Assembly: GCF_016765635.1 (NCBI RefSeq)
Contig: NZ_JAESVD010000014.1
Coordinates: 1 to 64,000 of the forward strand
Direction: 5' to 3'
DNA length: 64,000 nt
Origin: Shewanella schlegeliana
Lineage (GTDB): Bacteria; Pseudomonadota; Gammaproteobacteria; Enterobacterales; Shewanellaceae
Shown here: positions 43,904 to 52,086 of the stretch, in pieces
How the letters are laid out: each line of letters starts with the position of its first letter
Position numbering within the stretch: the first letter of the stretch is position 1
Position numbers and translations under genes: made by a program
The notes under the pieces: generated by a model
Seen by the model: only the letters and a program-made list of their open reading frames with translations
What the model was told of the DNA's origin: nothing
The model's database searches: none

Positions 43904-44360
43904 AAAAAAAGGCGACAGATTAATCTGTCGCCTATATAAAGTGTCAATCGACACCAATTCTGATTTCAAGTATCCATACTTGCTATGTGACTATCCCGGT
44001 CAATATCCGTCTTGTTTTTTTGTCAGCTTTCCATGCATGTCTTTTAGTTTATGGTCTTCCAGACACTTTATTTTTAGACCAGTCGTCTTCCCGACAACAG
44101 TTTCCGTAGATGGTCTCTAAAGACACATCACAATTTTTATTCGTCCATCCAATGACGCCTAAGTAACCATCCATGTATATTTTTTTAAGTATCTTCCAGT
44201 GATAACAAGCTTCCCGCAAGTGCATCCTAAGCATCAGCTTCCTATGCTGTGTCTGTATCCTACAAACACTTTCCTATTGGTAGATGTTTCTCTGAATGTA
44301 AGGGTCAATGCTAAATAGCGTTTTGGCCTTCCTAACCAAATCCTTACTAATATTCTTGCG
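43904..44360 (-). ncRNA. csrB: CsrB-family regulatory RNA (CsrA sponge)
   Basis: No protein gene fits this 700-bp gap, but the minus strand shows about 18 GGA motifs over ~440 nt, most in loops of short hairpins such as GTC-TGGAA-GAC, CAGC-ATAGGAA-GCTG and AAGTAT-GG-ATACTT. It ends in a strong terminator (AGGCGACAGATT-AATCTGTCGCCT then seven Ts). This is the architecture of CsrB, which binds many CsrA dimers and frees their target mRNAs. CsrA commonly controls flagella, carbon storage and biofilm. The 3' end is secure; the 5' end is estimated from the first GGA motifs and may be off by tens of bases. Confidence 0.88.
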
Positions 44361-44555
44361 ACCTGGACTTCAAATTGAAATCTCAACTCTTATTATTTTT
44401 AGTGAGTGGTCTCAATATTATTATTATTTTTTGTTACTTTATTCTTATATCTTAAATGCATAGATACCGAAATCTGAAAGTTATTATTAAATAATTTTTA
44501 TACTAATACTAACAGTTGGGTTCATCTCGGTACGTGGCTTATTTAAACCTAGAAC

Positions 44556-44603
44556 TGTGATCTCTGTCAAGAGGGTTTTGCCTGAAGTTTACGTAAACGT
44601 AAA
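44556..44603. promoter_or_regulatory. Operator-like elements upstream of csrB
   Basis: TGTGATCTCTGTCAAG at 44556-44571 resembles a CRP site (TGTGA-N6-TCACA with two mismatches). TTTACGT-AA-ACGTAAA at 44588-44603 is a perfect 7-bp inverted repeat of the kind used by dimeric repressors. Both lie ~200 bp upstream of the predicted csrB 5' end. No protein is identified with certainty. Confidence 0.35.
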
Positions 44604-44616
44604 TGAGATGATATAG

Positions 44617-44641
44617 AAAAGGACGGTGAATCCGTCCTTTT
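44617..44641 (-). terminator. Terminator after cytochrome c4
   Basis: AAAAGGACGG-ATTCA-CCGTCCTTTT read on the minus strand, 16 bp past the cytochrome stop. The flanking A and T runs make it bidirectional. Confidence 0.88.
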
Positions 44642-44657
44642 AAGTTATTGCTAATGT

Positions 44658-45278
44658 TTACTTAAGGCTTGATATATATTTAGATAATGCATCAATGTCG
44701 GTAGCATTTAATTTTTTCGCGACGTCTTGCATCATGCCATTTAAGTCGTTGTTACGATTTGTATCGTGAAACTTATTTAGCTGGATCTTGATATAATTTG
44801 CATGTTGACCGTTGATTGCCGGGAAGCCTGCAAGCTCGGTTCCTTTACCTTCTGGACCATGACAAGCGATACAGGCTGTGATGCCACGTGCTGAGTCACC
44901 AGTAGTATAAAGTTGTGCACCAAGAGCCGGTACATCTTTAACTTCGATATCTTTATTTGTTTGGCTAGCATAAAATGCAGCGAGGTCAGCGATGTCTTGA
45001 TCGCTAAGGGCTATAGCCATACCACCCATGATCGGGTCCATACGACCTTCTTTTCCGCCTGTTTGTGCTGCACTGCGGAAATCATGTAACTGTTTTTCTA
45101 GATATGTAGAGTGTTGACCTGCAAGTTTTGGATACATGTCTATCATGCTGTTGCCGTCAACACCGTGACATGCAGAACATACAATGGCTTTAGTTTTTCC
45201 GGCTTCGGCATTTCCTTCGGCCATAGCAGGTGAAGAGATTGTGGCTAAAACAGACAGCGCAAGAGCTAACTTTTTCAT
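44658..45278 (-). CDS. Dihaem cytochrome c4
   Basis: A 206-residue periplasmic protein with a signal peptide (cut near AMAEG, residue 21) and two cytochrome c domains, with haem motifs CSACH and CIACH and later methionine ligands (GGMAIAL, GMMQDVA). It shuttles electrons to terminal oxidases or denitrification enzymes. Divergent from engB. Confidence 0.93.
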   Translation of the reverse strand: MKKLALALSVLATISSPAMAEGNAEAGKTKAIVCSACHGVDGNSMIDMYPKLAGQHSTYLEKQLHDFRSAAQTGGKEGRMDPIMGGMAIALSDQDIADLAAFYASQTNKDIEVKDVPALGAQLYTTGDSARGITACIACHGPEGKGTELAGFPAINGQHANYIKIQLNKFHDTNRNNDLNGMMQDVAKKLNATDIDALSKYISSLK

Positions 45279-45447
45279 GGCGTTCCAACTTCTTATTAAA
45301 ATATTTGTCTTGAGCTTACTAGGAAGACCCGCAAGCGTGATAAAATGTATTTTATGTGATCGGGGTAATATTTTACACGAAATTGTGAAAATGTAAGCAA
45401 CTCTTCGATATTTATAAAGGTTTGTTAGTAAAGTTTTGGAGTTAATT

Positions 45448-46125
45448 GTGAGTGAATCTCGTATCGATTTCCGTAAAGCGGAGTTTTTAATTAGTGCACC
45501 TGATATTGCACACTTGAATGAATATCTCCCTGGCGATGTTGGGGTTGAAATCGCATTTGCGGGCCGTTCTAATGCGGGTAAGTCGAGTGCTTTGAACTTA
45601 CTAACGGAGCAGAAGATTGCTCGAACCAGTAAAACGCCTGGGCGTACTCAGTTAATTAACGTTTTCAGGTTGGACAAACATCGTCGTCTGGTGGATCTAC
45701 CTGGCTATGGTTTTGCTCAGGTTCCTTTAGCGCTAAAGCTTAAGTGGCAAGAGTCACTGGGTGAGTACCTGCTTAAGCGCGATTGTTTGAGCGGTGTTGT
45801 TGTACTAATGGATATCCGTCATCCACTTAAAGATCTCGATATGCAGATGATCGAGTGGGCTGTTGAGAGCCATATTCCTGTTTTAGCACTATTAACCAAA
45901 GCAGATAAGCTTGGTCAAAGTGCCAGAATGAAGATGGTGAATGAGGTTCGTAAGAAATTAAGCCATTTTGAAGACGGAGTTAAAGTTGAGCCGTTCTCTT
46001 CATTAAAAGGTATAGGAAAAGGCAAAGTGCTGGGTATTTTAGATAGTTGGTGTAAGCCTGAATGGCTTATGGCTCAACTTGAAGCCGAAGCGATAGCCGC
46101 TCAGTCAGAGTCTGGTGAAGAGTAA
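45448..46125 (+). CDS. engB: Ribosome biogenesis GTPase EngB (YihA/YsxC)
   Basis: A 225-residue GTPase for 50S subunit assembly. G1 is GRSNAGKS (39-46), G3 DLPGYG (83-88) and G4 TKAD (near 142). A GTG start at 45448 is preferred because GGAG sits 7 bases ahead; the TTG four codons upstream would hide that site. A terminator follows at 46154. Confidence 0.95.
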   Translation: MSESRIDFRKAEFLISAPDIAHLNEYLPGDVGVEIAFAGRSNAGKSSALNLLTEQKIARTSKTPGRTQLINVFRLDKHRRLVDLPGYGFAQVPLALKLKWQESLGEYLLKRDCLSGVVVLMDIRHPLKDLDMQMIEWAVESHIPVLALLTKADKLGQSARMKMVNEVRKKLSHFEDGVKVEPFSSLKGIGKGKVLGILDSWCKPEWLMAQLEAEAIAAQSESGEE

Positions 46126-46153
46126 CTCTTTACGTCAGTTCTTATTGATAGAT

Positions 46154-46182
46154 AACGCTCCTTTAAAGGGGCGTTTTTTTTG
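46154..46182 (+). terminator. Intrinsic terminator of engB
   Basis: AACGCTCC-TTTAAA-GGGGCGTT stem with a T-run on the plus strand, 29 bp after the engB stop. Confidence 0.88.
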
Positions 46183-46212
46183 GCATTTTTTAGGAAAGAT
46201 AAGGGATTAGGC

Positions 46213-46241
46213 AAAAAAAAACCGACGGAATAAACCATCGG
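46213..46241 (-). terminator. Second minus-strand terminator downstream of spf
   Basis: On the minus strand CCGATGG-TTTATT-CCGTCGG is followed by nine Ts. There is no T-run on the plus strand, so it serves minus-strand RNA. It lies about 140 bp beyond the spf terminator, which implies either a backup for spf or an extra short RNA in between. Confidence 0.8.
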
Positions 46242-46381
46242 CATAAATTAGCTCTTTTGGGGAGAAGCTAAATTCAACAAGACTCAAGTTCAATCAAACT
46301 ATGTTGATATCGCTCAATGAACACAGCATAACTCGAATTTTGCTCGATTTAAAGTAATTACTCTAAATTTTATTTCAGACG

Positions 46382-46498
46382 AAAAAAAGCCCCAGCAAAT
46401 TAGATTTGCTGGGGCGCCATAATTTGGCCATTCACTATAAAATAGCGAACGTAAAAAAAAGGTCTGAAAGATAGAACATCTTAACCTCTGTACCCTAC
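46382..46498 (-). ncRNA. spf: Spot 42 small RNA
   Basis: The minus strand starts GTAGGGTACAGAGGTTAAGA and continues with TGTTCTATCTTTCAGACC, nearly identical to E. coli Spot 42. It ends in a GCCCCAGCAAAT / ATTTGCTGGGGC terminator with a T-run. It lies between polA and engB, the same place as in E. coli. The middle region differs from E. coli. Spot 42 pairs with catabolic mRNAs through Hfq. A -10 TAATAT lies 7 bases before the G start. Confidence 0.96.
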
Positions 46499-46561
46499 GC
46501 AGAGAATATTACTCCATTAAACGCTATATGAAAAACTGTTTTTGTAAAAAACGTACAATAA

Positions 46562-46577
46562 TGTGATGCATATCTCA
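46562..46577 (-). promoter_or_regulatory. Candidate CRP site upstream of spf
   Basis: TGTGATGCATATCTCA matches TGTGA-N6-TCACA at 9 of 10 positions, centred about 71 bp before the spf start. Spot 42 is under cAMP-CRP control in E. coli. Whether it represses or activates here is not shown by sequence. Confidence 0.55.
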
Positions 46578-46797
46578 ATGTTTGTGCAATAAAAATACAG
46601 AGAATGATCGCAAAATTTCATTTAAATAAATAAGTATCAATTATTTATCTAAATTTTCTTGTGCTATTAACTTTTTAGCCAATTGAACGGTGGTTGCGAA
46701 AATGAGAAGGATATAGGAACGATGAGGCGAGTAGGGAAGAAAACAACTGGCAGAGTGTTCCGCCAGTCATTGTTCAATACAAATTAGAATATACGAG

Positions 46798-49554
46798 TTA
46801 GTGCGCTTGTTCCCAGTTATCACCAATGCCGGCTTCGGCTAATAGTTCAACATCGAGTTTGGCTGCTGCAGCCATTAGCTCACACACTTTAGCTTGCAGG
46901 CTATCGGCTCTGGTCTCATCGACTTCAAATACCAATTCATCGTGTACCTGCATGATCATGGTGATTTCGCCCTGAGTTTCAGTGTCGATCCACTCAGCAA
47001 TATTGATCATCGCCTTCTTAATGATATCGGCGGCGGTGCCTTGCATCGGCGCGTTGATCGCTGCGCGTTCGGCGGCTTGTCTACGCATGGCGTTTCTATC
47101 TTTAATCGCAGGCAGATAGAGGCGACGACCAAATAGTGTCGATACGTAGCCAAGATCGGCAGCGATAGCACGTGTCTCTTCCATATACGTTAATACGCCA
47201 GGATAGCGCTTAAAGTAGGTATCGATATAGCTTTGTGCTTCGGCTCTTGGGATATCAAGCTGCTTGGCTAAACCAAATGCCGACATGCCATAAATCAGAC
47301 CAAAGTTTACGGCTTTAGCACGGCGACGTTGATCTGAGGTGACTTCACTGAAGTCGACATCGAACACTTCCGCGGCCGTTGCCTTATGGATATCTTTACC
47401 TTCGGCAAACGCTTTGAGTAAGCCCGCATCTTGTGACAGGTGAGCCATGATCCTAAGTTCAATCTGCGAGTAATCGGCAGCGAGAATTTTCTTACCCGCT
47501 GGGGCAATAAACGCGTGACGAATCCGACGTCCCTCTTCGGTGCGGATAGGAATATTCTGCAGGTTTGGTTCACTTGATGACAAACGACCCGTTGCTGCAT
47601 TAGCCTGATGATAGCTGGTGTGTACTCGGCCTGTTTGAGCGTTAACCATCAGGGGGAGTTTATCTGTGTAGGTGCTCTTTAGCTTAGCTAGGCTACGGTG
47701 CTCTAAGATAATTTTAGGCAGTGGGTAATCTAGTGCTAGTTCAACCAGTACCTCTTCGGCAGTTGATGGCGCGCCTTTAGGAGTCTTCTTGATGACAGGG
47801 TAACCCAGCTTTTCGAAGAATAGTGCCTGCAACTGTTTTGGTGAGCTTAAGTTAAACGCTTCACCTGCAATTTCATGTGCCTTTTGTTCTAGTTCATCAA
47901 TCTTGCGAGCGAGCTCTTCACTTTGCTGTCCTAGCAACATGCTATCGATCAATACACCTTGGCGTTCGATATCTGACAAAATTTTAACCAGTGGTAGCTC
48001 GATATCAGTGAAAACACTAGCGAGTTCTGACTGTTTTTCTAGTCTTGACCAAAGGTGTTGATGCAGACGCAGAGTAATATCGGCATCTTCTGCAGCATAG
48101 GGGGCCGCTGTATCGAGTGGGATTTGATTAAAGGTCAGTTGTTTTACGCCCTTACCTGCAATCTCCTCGAAACCGATGTTCTTATGGCCAAGATATTTTA
48201 GTGCTAAGTCGTCCATGTTGTGCTTAGAGGCGACCGAGTTGAATACGTAAGACTCAAGCATGGTATCGAACTGTACGCCGCGCAGCGCAATGCCTGCGTT
48301 AGCAAAGATACTGATGTCGTACTTTAGGTTTTGGCCAACTTTTTTAACGCTTTCATCTTCAAGTAGCGGTTGTAACTTTTCAAATACAACATCTCTATCT
48401 AACTGCTCAGGTGCATCGACGCAATCATGCCCGAGCGGTAGATAAGCAGCCTTACCCGCTTCAACGGCGAAAGAGATGCCAACTAACTTGGCTTCCATAT
48501 AGTTGAGGCTAGTGGTTTCGGTATCGATGGCAATAAGCTCGGCAGCTTTTAATTTTTCAATCCAGCTGTCCAGTTGATCCAGAGTCAGAATAGTATCGTA
48601 CTCGACTTCTATATCAAGCTTGGCTGCTGGCGCATCATCTTCTGACTCTGCGGCAGTGGCTTTGTCGCCCTTATTATCGAGAACCTCTGCTAGCCAGCGC
48701 TTAAATTCCATCTCGCCATAACACTTAATGAGCTCGTCTTTGTCTGCTGGTGTAATCGACAGTTGGTGCCAATCTTGATCAAGCTCTACATCAAGCTTGA
48801 TGGTCGCTAACTCATAACTGAGCTTAAGCATATCGGCATGTTCAACAATCTTGGCTGGCATGGTTTTAGATCCACGGAAACCAAGCTCAGGCATCTTTTC
48901 TGGTGCGGCAAGGATCTGCTCGACACCGCCCACGCCTGTTAGCATGGCTAGCGCCGTTTTTTCACCTACGCCAGGTAAGCCTGGAATATTATCGGCTTTA
49001 TCGCCTTGTAGCGCTAATAGGTCGATAATCAACTCGGGGCCAACACCAAACTTTTCGGTAACCTCTGTAGGCCCCATGATGGTGTTGGTCATGGTATTGA
49101 TTAAGGTGATATTGTCATCGACCAATTGCGCCATATCTTTATCACCGGTGCTGATCAATACCGAGCGCCCCTCTTTGCTGGCTTGGGTAGCAATGGTACC
49201 GATGACATCGTCGGCCTCTACACCTGGAATACAAACTAGGGGGAGACCAAGTGCTTTAATGATTCTGTGTAGAGGCTCAATTTGCGTGCGCAGATCATCA
49301 GGCATAGGTGGTCGCTGTGCCTTATATTCCGAATACATCTCGTTACGGAAGGTTTTACCTTTTGCGTCAAAAACCACAGCCATCTGCGATGGCTTATATT
49401 GGTTTAACAGGCTACGAAGCATGTTGATAACGCCATAAACGGCACCAGTGGCCTCTCCCTTAGAGTTTGTTAGGTGAGGTGGAGCATAGTAGGCGCGGTA
49501 AAGGTATGAAGAACCATCCACAAGAATTAAAGGGTTGTCGGTAATTTTAGGCAT
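46798..49554 (-). CDS. polA: DNA polymerase I
   Basis: A 918-residue Pol I with three domains: an N-terminal 5'-3' exonuclease (about 1-290, with LVDGSSYLYRAYYA), a 3'-5' proofreading domain (about 330-520, IDTETTSLNY with the catalytic Asp and Glu kept), and the polymerase domain with LAADYSQIELRIMAH and QVHDELVFEV. It fills gaps and removes primers. Intact and of normal length. The spf gene lies ~300 bp downstream. Confidence 0.98.
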   Translation of the reverse strand: MPKITDNPLILVDGSSYLYRAYYAPPHLTNSKGEATGAVYGVINMLRSLLNQYKPSQMAVVFDAKGKTFRNEMYSEYKAQRPPMPDDLRTQIEPLHRIIKALGLPLVCIPGVEADDVIGTIATQASKEGRSVLISTGDKDMAQLVDDNITLINTMTNTIMGPTEVTEKFGVGPELIIDLLALQGDKADNIPGLPGVGEKTALAMLTGVGGVEQILAAPEKMPELGFRGSKTMPAKIVEHADMLKLSYELATIKLDVELDQDWHQLSITPADKDELIKCYGEMEFKRWLAEVLDNKGDKATAAESEDDAPAAKLDIEVEYDTILTLDQLDSWIEKLKAAELIAIDTETTSLNYMEAKLVGISFAVEAGKAAYLPLGHDCVDAPEQLDRDVVFEKLQPLLEDESVKKVGQNLKYDISIFANAGIALRGVQFDTMLESYVFNSVASKHNMDDLALKYLGHKNIGFEEIAGKGVKQLTFNQIPLDTAAPYAAEDADITLRLHQHLWSRLEKQSELASVFTDIELPLVKILSDIERQGVLIDSMLLGQQSEELARKIDELEQKAHEIAGEAFNLSSPKQLQALFFEKLGYPVIKKTPKGAPSTAEEVLVELALDYPLPKIILEHRSLAKLKSTYTDKLPLMVNAQTGRVHTSYHQANAATGRLSSSEPNLQNIPIRTEEGRRIRHAFIAPAGKKILAADYSQIELRIMAHLSQDAGLLKAFAEGKDIHKATAAEVFDVDFSEVTSDQRRRAKAVNFGLIYGMSAFGLAKQLDIPRAEAQSYIDTYFKRYPGVLTYMEETRAIAADLGYVSTLFGRRLYLPAIKDRNAMRRQAAERAAINAPMQGTAADIIKKAMINIAEWIDTETQGEITMIMQVHDELVFEVDETRADSLQAKVCELMAAAAKLDVELLAEAGIGDNWEQAH

Positions 49555-49941
49555 AGTTAAGTATTTATGTATCGGAGTTCGATGATGGCGCTAGCATGCC
49601 ATATTAGGGCAATTTCAGCCACGTAAAAATAAAACCCAGCCTGTGGATAACTCTGTGAATGAAATAGAGTAACTCGATCTTGACTAAAAAATGCAATAAA
49701 ACAGGGGTAGCCTAAGTTATTGATAATTGGCTAGTTAAATTAAATGTGTGAAGTGGGTTTTATTTCAGCTATTTAAACTAAATATGTGGACTTTTTATTT
49801 TTATGCGTATTTAAAGTCCATTTTCTGATTAAATATTGCTCGCCTGATAAAGTGTTGACCTAACTTAGCACGATAAATAATCTGATCAAGCTGTTTATTA
49901 CAATTTTGTTAAAACAATATGATATATAAAGGGGCTTTTTA
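49555..49941. other. Divergent control region between polA and elbB
   Basis: 387 bp without a gene. A good sigma-70 promoter for elbB is visible (TTGACC-N17-TAATCT at 49855-49883). Nothing else is recognised; the polA promoter is not evident to me. Confidence 0.6.
49855..49883 (+). promoter_or_regulatory. Sigma-70 promoter for elbB
   Basis: TTGACC, 17-base spacer, TAATCT, giving a leader of about 50 nt before the elbB ATG. Pattern match only. Confidence 0.6.
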
Positions 49942-50595
49942 ATGAAAAAAATAGCGGTACTTTTAAGTGGTAGTGGTGTTTATGATGGCTCGGAGATCCA
50001 TGAGTCTGTTTTAGCTCTATTAGAGATTACTCGAGCTGGTGCAAGTTACCAATGTTTTGCCCCGAATATTCCACAGTTCCATGTGGTTAATCACTTAACT
50101 GGTGAAGTACAGGAGAGCGAAACGCGCAATGTCTTGGTTGAATCTGCAAGGATAGCCCGTGGCGACATTAAGGCGGTAGATGAACTTGAAATTGCGGAGT
50201 TTGATGCGCTAGTGATCCCGGGAGGTTTCGGTGCGGCTAAGAATCTATGTGATTTTGCTATCGCCGGTGCCGAGCATGTCGTCGAGCCGAGTGTTAAGCA
50301 GTTTATTTTGCAGTTTAGTACGGCTCGCAAACCTGTTGGCTTTATCTGTATTTCACCTGTGATGATCCCTCAGCTTTATCCTCTAGGCATTAGCGGTACC
50401 ATAGGTAGCGATGCGGGCACCGCCGCAGCGTTTGAGCTGCAAGGCGGGCAACATAAGGCTGCGCTCGTGGATGAGATCGTGGTCGATGAAGAGCATAAGG
50501 TGGTCAGTACACCCGCTTATATGTTGGCAGGAGATATCCTAGAGGCTCACTCTGGGATCAGCAAGTTGGTTGCGAAAGTACTAGAGATGGCTTAA
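49942..50595 (+). CDS. elbB: Glyoxalase ElbB (DJ-1/PfpI superfamily)
   Basis: A 217-residue DJ-1/PfpI-superfamily protein. It starts KKIAVLLSGSGVYDGSEIHE and carries IPGGFGAAKNLCDFA with the glutamate/cysteine region of ElbB (cysteine in GFICISPV). E. coli ElbB has glyoxalase activity and is linked to isoprenoid synthesis, though its true role is unsettled. AAGGGG lies ahead of the ATG. Confidence 0.93.
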   Translation: MKKIAVLLSGSGVYDGSEIHESVLALLEITRAGASYQCFAPNIPQFHVVNHLTGEVQESETRNVLVESARIARGDIKAVDELEIAEFDALVIPGGFGAAKNLCDFAIAGAEHVVEPSVKQFILQFSTARKPVGFICISPVMIPQLYPLGISGTIGSDAGTAAAFELQGGQHKAALVDEIVVDEEHKVVSTPAYMLAGDILEAHSGISKLVAKVLEMA

Positions 50596-50623
50596 TGCTT
50601 TAGCATTAAAGAGTCTATAGGCG

Positions 50624-50646
50624 TTAGCCCGCTATTTGCGGGCTAA
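50624..50646. terminator. Hairpin between convergent elbB and glpG
   Basis: TTAGCCCGC-TATTT-GCGGGCTAA, a perfect 9-bp stem without a T-run. Likely ends one or both convergent transcripts. Confidence 0.5.
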
Positions 50647-50710
50647 TGATTGTGGAGCTAGCAAACCTTTGCTATTACAAAGGCTGAATAGCGCTATCGA
50701 ATCGAGAAAT

Positions 50711-51550
50711 TTAAATCTTACGAGTCTTACTGTCGACAAAGCCTTGGATCACACCGACCAGTAGGCCACCTAAGTGGGCACCGTTAGCGATAGAGAGACC
50801 AAACATATCGGTGAAACCAAAGACCAACCATAACAGCATAAAACCGATATATGCTGGCGGCAGGCCAATACCTGATTCGGGTCGTCTAACCCCCATCACC
50901 CATGTATAGCCAACAACGGCATAAACTACTCCAGATAGGCCACCAAAGCCTGGTCCTGCCATATAGTACTGCAAGATATTTGGCAGTGTGCCGCCCACGA
51001 TTAATAGAATAAATAGTGGGGTGAAACCAAGCTTATTTTCAATCTTTCCGCCTAGGTACCACCACCAAAGCAGGTTAAAGATGATATGCATGGCAGAGAA
51101 GTGCAGCAGGCTGGGGGTAAATATACGCCAAAACTCACTAAGTGTGGCGGAGGGGGTAGCGCCAAAAAATGATAGCTGATCGAAAATAGGATTAGCATAA
51201 CCTAGATTCATTGCGCCATAGATGATTACGCAGGTAAAAAAGACCAGCAAGGTTAATGGGCCTGCACCGGTAATAAATTGGCTGACGAGTTGCAGACTCG
51301 GGTTACCGTAATCAAGCTTGGTGTGTGTGTCGCCGTTCTCCCATGACGCTGCGAGATACTTTTCATCGTAGGGATTGTGAATAAAGGCTTGGAATTCGCG
51401 CTGGGCGCGGTCGAAATGCTTCTGATCATGGATCATCAGTGCCACACCTTGTTCGGTCGGCATCAGCTCACAATCGATATGCAGCCCCTTAAGGTAGTCA
51501 ATGAGAGCCTGTGCTGCTCGGCTATTTGGAAGCCTGCCAATCTCAATCAT
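50711..51550 (-). CDS. glpG: Rhomboid intramembrane serine protease GlpG
   Basis: A 279-residue rhomboid protease. A cytoplasmic N-domain (residues 1-~85) precedes six membrane spans. The catalytic serine is in GGLSGVVYA and the histidine in NGAHLGGLL. The conserved FHLLWWW-type span appears as IIFNLLWWWYLGGKIE. It cleaves proteins within the membrane. Its first ~19 codons and leader are duplicated upstream (see the tandem repeat). It follows glpE in one operon. Confidence 0.95.
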   Translation of the reverse strand: MIEIGRLPNSRAAQALIDYLKGLHIDCELMPTEQGVALMIHDQKHFDRAQREFQAFIHNPYDEKYLAASWENGDTHTKLDYGNPSLQLVSQFITGAGPLTLLVFFTCVIIYGAMNLGYANPIFDQLSFFGATPSATLSEFWRIFTPSLLHFSAMHIIFNLLWWWYLGGKIENKLGFTPLFILLIVGGTLPNILQYYMAGPGFGGLSGVVYAVVGYTWVMGVRRPESGIGLPPAYIGFMLLWLVFGFTDMFGLSIANGAHLGGLLVGVIQGFVDSKTRKI

Positions 51551-51655
51551 TCAATTACCCTCGTGCTAGTGTGAGGTAGTTAATGAGAGCCTGTGCTGCT
51601 TGGCTGTTTGGAAGCCTGCCAATCTCAATCATTCAGTTACCCTCGTGCTAGTTTA
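51492..51655. repeat. 82-bp tandem duplication over the glpG start
   Basis: Two adjacent copies (51492-51573 and 51574-51655) differ at only four positions across about 80 bases, plus the junction. Each copy carries the glpG ribosome site, start codon and first ~19 codons. The outer copy runs into the 3' end of glpE. An 82-bp period is not a multiple of three, so the extra copy cannot be read into glpG. Confidence 0.95.
51555..51632 (-). CDS. 25-codon upstream ORF, a duplicated glpG N-terminus
   Basis: Created by the tandem duplication: it begins with the glpG N-terminal sequence MIEIGRLPNSQAAQALINYL, then four more residues and TAA, four bases ahead of the real glpG ATG. It keeps the same ribosome site (ACGAGGG) as glpG, so ribosomes are likely to translate it and then reinitiate at glpG. 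It is probably not a functional protein but may change glpG expression. Confidence 0.6.
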   Translation of the reverse strand: MIEIGRLPNSQAAQALINYLTLARG

Positions 51656-51961
51656 TAGATGTGCTAGATGCCAAGCACTGTAACCGCCATCTAAACTGAA
51701 GACTTCATCGAAGCCCTGCTCATTAAGATAGGTCGCTGCGCTTTGACTACTTATCCCATGATAGCAAACGACAACAATCGGTAGATCCATATCCGCATCG
51801 GCAATATAGTGCGCTAGATTTTCATTGTTGAGATTAAAGGCGCCATCGATATGACCCGTTTCATAGCTAGCTGCATCTCTTATATCGACAATCTGCAATT
51901 CTGGTGATGTTTGCTGCATCTGCATGAGTTGGCTTACGCTTAGGTGTTGAAACGTTGACAT
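51653..51961 (-). CDS. glpE: Thiosulfate sulfurtransferase GlpE (rhodanese)
   Basis: A 102-residue single-domain rhodanese. The active-site loop VVVCYHGISSQSAATYL carries the catalytic cysteine. It moves sulfane sulfur from thiosulfate to cyanide or thioredoxin. It is directly upstream of glpG, as in E. coli. Confidence 0.93.
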   Translation of the reverse strand: MSTFQHLSVSQLMQMQQTSPELQIVDIRDAASYETGHIDGAFNLNNENLAHYIADADMDLPIVVVCYHGISSQSAATYLNEQGFDEVFSLDGGYSAWHLAHL

Positions 51962-52023
51962 AATAATCCTGATTTCATGATGTAGTGACTAATAGTGTAG
52001 TGACAAATCGTGCCGTGATAAAA

Positions 52024-52053
52024 GGGCTGTAATACGATAAGTGTATTACAGCC
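52024..52053. terminator. Hairpin downstream of tdh
   Basis: GGCTGTAATAC / GTATTACAGCC, an 11-bp stem with a short loop, followed on the minus strand by CTTTTA. It ends the kbl-tdh transcript and separates it from glpE. Confidence 0.7.
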
Positions 52054-52086
52054 ACTATTAGAGATTAAGCTTTAGAAAGTTAAAGT

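Noticed and set aside
44049..44234. 61-codon minus-strand frame
   Set aside because: It lies inside the predicted csrB RNA, whose GGA hairpins explain the sequence better.
48851..49438. 195-codon plus-strand frame
   Set aside because: It is antisense to polA and has no independent gene features.
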